6,757 bases of DNA, taken from assembly GCA_937897665.1 (NCBI GenBank), contig CALCPB010000382.1, positions 1-6,757 of the forward strand, written 5' to 3'. The notes beneath the pieces were generated by a model. It worked only from the letters and a program-made list of their open reading frames with translations. It was not told where the DNA came from and made no database searches. This document shows positions 5,176 through 6,757 of this stretch, one piece after another. The translations under genes and the position numbers were made by a program. This DNA comes from an uncultured Halomicronema sp. (GTDB lineage Bacteria; Cyanobacteriota; Cyanobacteriia; Phormidesmidales; Phormidesmidaceae). Positions within the stretch are counted from its first letter, which is position 1. Every line of letters begins with the position of its first letter.

Positions 5176-6651
5176 ATGGATCTTCATCTCTCAAATCAGG
5201 CTACGCTCGATTGGACTGGCGACTGTTTAGCGATCGGCGTCACCGAAACGGATCTACCGCTGTCGGGCACTTTAGCCGATCTCGACACCAAGCTTTCGGG
5301 ATTGATTCAAGAGCTGATTGAGGAGACTGAGTTTAAAGCGGCAGCTGATTCCAGCGCGACCATTCGAGTCGGCAAAACTGGCCCCTTTCGCAAATTGGCC
5401 CTCATTGGTCTCGGCAACCCCGAAGCTCTCACCCTCGAAACCCTGAGACGAGCCGGAGCCCAAGCCGCTCGGCTGGGCAAAAAGGAAAAGAGCCCGGTTT
5501 TGGGGCTGGCCCTACCCTCGTGGAACGGCGATCGCGCCCTGTCAGCTCAGGCCATTTTGGAAGGGGCGCTGCTGGCCCTGCACGAAGATCACCGCTTCAA
5601 ATCAGAGAGTGACGATAAAAGTTTTACGTTTGACCGCATTGAACTGATCGGCTTCCCTGACGAAGCGCCCGCGTTGGCCCGAGCCCAACAAGTGGCGGAC
5701 GGCGTGATTTTGGCCCGCGAGCTGGTCGCCGCGCCCCCCAACGTCGCCACCCCTGCCATGCTGGCCGAAACCGCCGCCACCATTGCTCAAGACCACAGCT
5801 TAGAGGTTGAAATTCTTGATCGCGAAGCCTGCGAAGCCTTGGGCATGGGCGCTTTTTTAGGGGTCGCTCAAGCCTCCGATTTGCCGCCGAAGTTTATTCA
5901 CCTCACCTACAAACCCGCCGCAACGCCCCGCCGCAAGGTGGCCATTATTGGCAAAGGTCTCACCTTTGACTCGGGCGGGCTCAATATCAAAGCGGGCGCT
6001 GGCAGCATGATTGAGATGATGAAGTTTGACATGGGGGGCGCTGCAGCCACTCTTGGGGCCGCTAAGGCGATCGCCCAAATCAAACCCGATGTCGAAGTTC
6101 ACTTTATTAGTGCCGCCGCCGAAAACATGATTAGCGGCAATGCCCTGCACCCCGGCGATATCATCACGGCTTCTAACGGCAAAACGATCGAAGTCAACAA
6201 TACTGATGCCGAGGGTCGTCTGACTCTGGCCGACGCGCTTGTGTTTGCCGAAAAGTTAGAGCTAGACGCCATGGTCGATCTGGCCACCCTCACTGGGGCG
6301 AGCATCATCGCCCTCGGTGACTCGATCGCCGGACTCTGGAGCCCTGACGACAGTCTCGCTGCGGCTATTGCCACTGCTGCCGACCTGGCAGGCGAAAAGC
6401 TCTGGCGCATGCCCCTCGAAGAAAAGTACTTTGAGGGCATGAAATCCCTCGCGGCAGACATGAAAAACACCGGGCCGCGACTGGGCGGGGCCATCACCGC
6501 AGCGCTGTTTCTCAAACAGTTTGTCAAAGAGACCGCCTGGGCTCACCTCGACATTGCTGGCCCCGTGTGGAATGAGCGCGAAAATGCCTATAACAGCCCC
6601 GGTGCGACTGGCTATGGCGTCCGCACGTTAGTGCAGTGGGTGCTGTCATAA
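5176..6651 (+). CDS. pepA: Leucyl aminopeptidase (peptidase family M17)
   Basis: A 491-residue cytosolic metallo-aminopeptidase, normal length for M17, expected to form a homohexamer. It removes N-terminal residues from peptides and takes part in peptide turnover; some members hydrolyse Cys-Gly from glutathione breakdown. The N-terminal macro-like domain spans about 15-160 and the catalytic domain about 175-488. [10 protein letters not shown] (259-268) supplies metal ligands K260 and D265; NIK (270-272) supplies catalytic K272; KFDMGG (283-288) supplies D285. The family signature NTDAEGRL (342-349) supplies D344, E346 and R348, and DLATLTGA follows (368-375). Every expected metal and catalytic residue is present. 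The ATG start fits the usual cyanobacterial N-terminus (M-D, then L-x-W-T-G-D-x-L-A-I-G); no clear Shine-Dalgarno precedes it, which is common in cyanobacteria. It is divergent from the lytic transglycosylase gene across 314 bp, with a candidate promoter and palindrome just upstream. Confidence 0.97.
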   Translation: MDLHLSNQATLDWTGDCLAIGVTETDLPLSGTLADLDTKLSGLIQELIEETEFKAAADSSATIRVGKTGPFRKLALIGLGNPEALTLETLRRAGAQAARLGKKEKSPVLGLALPSWNGDRALSAQAILEGALLALHEDHRFKSESDDKSFTFDRIELIGFPDEAPALARAQQVADGVILARELVAAPPNVATPAMLAETAATIAQDHSLEVEILDREACEALGMGAFLGVAQASDLPPKFIHLTYKPAATPRRKVAIIGKGLTFDSGGLNIKAGAGSMIEMMKFDMGGAAATLGAAKAIAQIKPDVEVHFISAAAENMISGNALHPGDIITASNGKTIEVNNTDAEGRLTLADALVFAEKLELDAMVDLATLTGASIIALGDSIAGLWSPDDSLAAAIATAADLAGEKLWRMPLEEKYFEGMKSLAADMKNTGPRLGGAITAALFLKQFVKETAWAHLDIAGPVWNERENAYNSPGATGYGVRTLVQWVLS

Positions 6652-6735
6652 CGCAGGGCTTTTGCATAGAAAGAAAGATATCGCTGGCTGTGCTGGGGCA
6701 CTCGCTAACACTGTGTGCTCAGGGCGTCTACTCCA

Positions 6736-6757
6736 CCGATGCGCTGAAACAAGACGA
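6736..6757 (-). repeat. Right arm of the imperfect inverted repeat; possible 3' end of a minus-strand gene
   Basis: Its reverse complement matches 3-24 at 19 of 22 bases, and the match runs to the last base of the window. On the minus strand, a frame open at the edge reads VLFQRIGGVDALSTQC and stops with TAG at 6705-6707. That would be the tail of a gene convergent with pepA. A + strand frame through the same bases is also open but has no good start. The stretch between pepA and this frame (6652-6704) shows no terminator that I can support. Confidence 0.4.

Noticed and set aside
6099..6546. Minus-strand open frames of 142 and 94 codons
   Set aside because: Antisense to the pepA catalytic domain, which is complete and conserved.
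1..6757. CRISPR array, tRNA or rRNA gene, insertion sequence, toxin-antitoxin pair
   Set aside because: No regularly spaced direct repeats, no cloverleaf or rRNA-like stretch, and no transposase or toxin motif was seen on either strand within the complete genes and gaps.

Overview
The window looks like chromosomal DNA of a GC-rich cyanobacterium, probably filamentous and Leptolyngbya/Nodosilinea-like (the genus is a guess). The main evidence is nine exact copies of the cyanobacterial palindrome HIP1 (GCGATCGC) in 6.8 kb, where about 0.1-0.2 would be expected by chance. The TatC is of the cyanobacterial/plastid type, and the leucyl aminopeptidase carries cyanobacterial/plant-type motifs. No rRNA, tRNA, CRISPR array, insertion sequence or prophage gene was recognised.

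Layout, left to right. Positions 1-152 are a short leader with a possible incoming gene end. A METTL7/TMT1-like class I methyltransferase lies on + (153-770). It converges on a three-gene minus-strand block, which reads from right to left: a membrane-anchored Slt70-type lytic transglycosylase (4861-2663), a RodZ-like helix-turn-helix membrane protein (2574-1708) and tatC (1647-868). A 314-bp divergent intergenic region (4862-5175) separates this block from pepA on + (5176-6651). The last 106 bp hold no secure gene.

The minus-strand block is a cell-envelope neighbourhood: one gene for peptidoglycan cleavage, one for cell shape and elongation, and one for export of folded proteins. Gaps of 88 and 60 bp allow co-transcription, but each downstream gene also has a -10-like TACAAT in front of it, so internal promoters are possible. 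PepA and the methyltransferase are cytoplasmic enzymes with no evident link to the block.

This is mostly an ordinary housekeeping region, and I do not see a novel multi-gene system. The points most worth a second look are: the methyltransferase's resemblance to animal thiol methyltransferases; a 22-bp near-perfect inverted match between the two extreme ends of the window; a short + strand ORF with coding-like base periodicity in the divergent intergenic region; and small palindromes at likely promoter positions for pepA and rodZ.
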